Origin: Nyssa sinensis
Lineage: Eukaryota; Streptophyta; Magnoliopsida; Cornales; Nyssaceae
Assembly (NCBI GenBank): GCA_008638375.1
Contig: CM018035.1
Coordinates: 38,970,754 to 39,034,753 of the forward strand
Direction of reading: 5' to 3'
Length of the DNA: 64,000 nucleotides
Position numbers and translations under genes: made by a program. Under the pieces are notes generated by a model. It ran no database searches. It was not told where the DNA came from and saw only the letters and a list, made by a program, of their open reading frames with translations. Shown in pieces: positions 62,018-64,000 of this stretch (position 1 is its first letter; every line of letters begins with the position of its first letter).

Positions 62018-64000
62018 TGTCATGCCCCGAATTTCTACAAACCCGAGGCGCGACTGACGAGACAGAAAATAAAATAAATAAAAGGACAAATGTAAATAAA
62101 TCCACTAAACATGCATCCATTCCCATCAATACATAAAATAACATAAAGTACATTTCACAACTGCATTGTTCATAGGTCATTCGAGCTTAAGCCCTTACAT
62201 TACAAAATATAAGTCCCATGGACCAAAATACACCACGTGCTTCACCCTATCAGGGTATCACAGAGTCTCATGTGGCTGGAAGATCCTCATCTGAAAAATG
62301 TTGCCCACGAATGGGTCAGCTCAACTGCTGGTATGATGAAGTGCTAATACAAGAAATAAAGCTAAGGCGTGGCATGTGCAAAGTGTACATTTATATCTAA
62401 ATGTCATTCAAAGCATCGCAGTAATATATGAATGGTATGCATGACGCACCCATGCACAACTCTATGCCACACCCATGTCTCGTTTACGGGTACTCCCCGA
62501 TGGCACGGAGTACCAATGCAATGGCCAATTTTGGGTTTTTTACCACAGGATCTACACCTTCATAATGCATAGCACCACGTGCTCAACCCAAACCATGTTC
62601 ATGGGATTCACCATATGCCAATATGCCAATGCAATCTCAATGAAACATGGTTTCCACAATATAGCATGCTCGAGATAATAATACATAAATCACCAACTGA
62701 TTCCACATGCAAGCATATCTCATATAATCAATTTAAACACATGTCATGATTCACGTTCATCATTCACTAAATTCTCATAAAGTACAAGTAACATGTGAGC
62801 ATGCGAACAACCAACTCCAAATCATCAAATAAGCACATTCCAAATAAACACATAAGTCATTCCAGTCATTCACAAAACATTCCTAACTTAACTTCATTTT
62901 TAACATTAGCAAAACACCATACCTGTCGGGTTGGTCTCAACCCTACAAGATCGTGCATGATACGTAACTGAACTGGTCAATGAAAATGCAAGAGGTCAGA
63001 TCACCCTCTCCTGTCCTGTCAGTGTCCCTAAAAGCATAAATTACAACTCAGTCTATTGTCATTTGAATTTATGCTATTCATCAAATTTTATGTCTTTAAT
63101 TCATAGGTTTCTATTCTGCTAAATTAAATTCTGCCATTGAGTCTAGGACGTCGAAGAAAATAAGTTTAGGTTTTCGTAGAACTCAATTCGGACATCTGAG
63201 TTCAAAAGGGCAAAACAGTCATTTTGCACTTTTCACAGGTCCTTACATTTCGTGACCTCTTTTCACAAATCGGACTCCATAGTTGAGTCCGGAATGCTCG
63301 AGATAATAAAGTTTCACTATTTGTTTACTTAATTCGGAGTTCGTTTGACTGTACTTCAATTCAGGGGTATTTTGGTAATTTTAAAGGTTACTACGGGTCT
63401 TCTATTTTTTGGAACCCCGTCTCGTAAAACGGACCTCAACATTGGTCTCAGAATGGTCGAGATAGTCAAAATACACTAATGACTTGCCCCATTTGGACTC
63501 CGGATTATTTTAGAATATTTAAATAATTTAATTAATTTAATTAACTAATTAATTAATTAATTTAATTAATAATTTATTAATATTTTATTCAGGAGGGTCA
63601 AATTATAATAACCAACAGTTGGGGGGGTCAGTTTGTAAATTCTGAAAGTTCTGGGTCAAGGTTTAATTTCCAAAAAGTCCAAGGTCAGATTTGTAATTTG
63701 TCCAATTTACTATTCTCAATCCGGTTAACCAAACAGGGGCCAATCCGAGAACAGGGATAGGATATCCCTGTTTCAATTAAATTTCAAATTTTTAATTTCC
63801 TAAACCTGTAGCCAAACAGTCCCAATTGGGTTTTTAATTTAAAACCTTAGACCGACACGTGGCAGGGGCGGATTGCCCAAGCCCGACCCGAATAGTGCCC
63901 CTTCTTCCCCGTTTTCCCGGTGAGCCTCCAGTAGGGTTCCAGCGCCTTCTCCGGCGCCGGCAACTGGTCTCCGGCGAGATTTTCAAGGTTTCAAAATGCT
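62018..64000 (-). repeat. LTR D2, right-truncated by window end
   Basis: TGTCATGCCCCGAATTTC is the reverse of the D1 end. On the minus strand: acceptor AACATTTTTCAG|ATGAGG at 62291, hairpin CCCA-TTCG-TGGG (62304-62315), a putative exon from an acceptor near 63031 to donor CGACAG|GTATGG near 62932, and U3 blocks (63130-63480). No coding sequence; short frames near 62218-62678 are not conserved in D1. Confidence 0.7.

Overview
This is plant nuclear DNA from a deep pile of nested LTR retrotransposons. I found no host gene, intact tRNA or rRNA gene, or CRISPR array. The evidence is a decayed Ty3/gypsy (metavirid) gag-pol with a chromodomain of the Tekay/Del type, tRNA-iMet-type primer sites (TGGTATCAGAGC), LTRs running from TGTAATAYCC or TGTAACACCCC to GTGACA, 5-bp target-site duplications (TSDs), and plant-style splice signals. 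It suggests a large-genome angiosperm; the species cannot be told.

Layout. (1) 1-10353: element A1, plus strand, with a 5' LTR cut by the window edge, a broken gag-pol and a complete 3.4-kb 3' LTR. (2) 10354-17041: old layers, namely the right end of LTR H, a plus-strand gag remnant, and a minus-strand multi-exon pseudogene E of the 'putative gypsy type transposon' (Transposase_28) kind, split by LTR D1. (3) From 17042 a Russian doll begins. Minus-strand LTR C1 is cut by solo LTR G1 (17145-23031) and by minus-strand LTR B1 (from 23808). B1 is cut by solo LTR B3 (25231-32938, itself holding solo LTR F at 26025-29803), by minus-strand solo LTR C2 (33136-52435, itself holding solo LTR G2 at 34034-39341 and complete element A3 at 40650-50828), and by minus-strand LTR B2 (from 53014). 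B2 holds solo LTR B4 (53512-57639) and is cut by A2 (from 61354), which is cut by minus-strand LTR D2 (62018 to the end). C1, B1, B2, A2 and D2 do not close within the window. Six insertions have perfect 5-bp TSDs (ATCAG, GTTAA, CATTT, CATGG, ATAAC, ATTCC), which fixes the order of events; A3 has a 4/5 match.

Shared biology. Despite different sequences, most LTR families seem to carry the same leader design: a TATA box in some, one or more short exons, a donor (AG|GTGAGTAA or GAG|GTAAGT), an intron of 0.5-1.9 kb, a small tetraloop hairpin at a near-constant 23-27 nt from the 3' splice site, and an acceptor of the form CTAACATTTTTCAG|GTGATG. Several LTRs also contain an antisense tRNA-like stretch with Pol III A-box and B-box motifs, and LTR F carries a spliced open frame of about 110 codons. 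These three signals are the best candidates for something undescribed. A1 is coding-dead; A3 has LTRs about 99.4% identical by eye but a decayed interior, so it was probably moved in trans as a non-autonomous element. All comparisons were made by eye, without alignment software.
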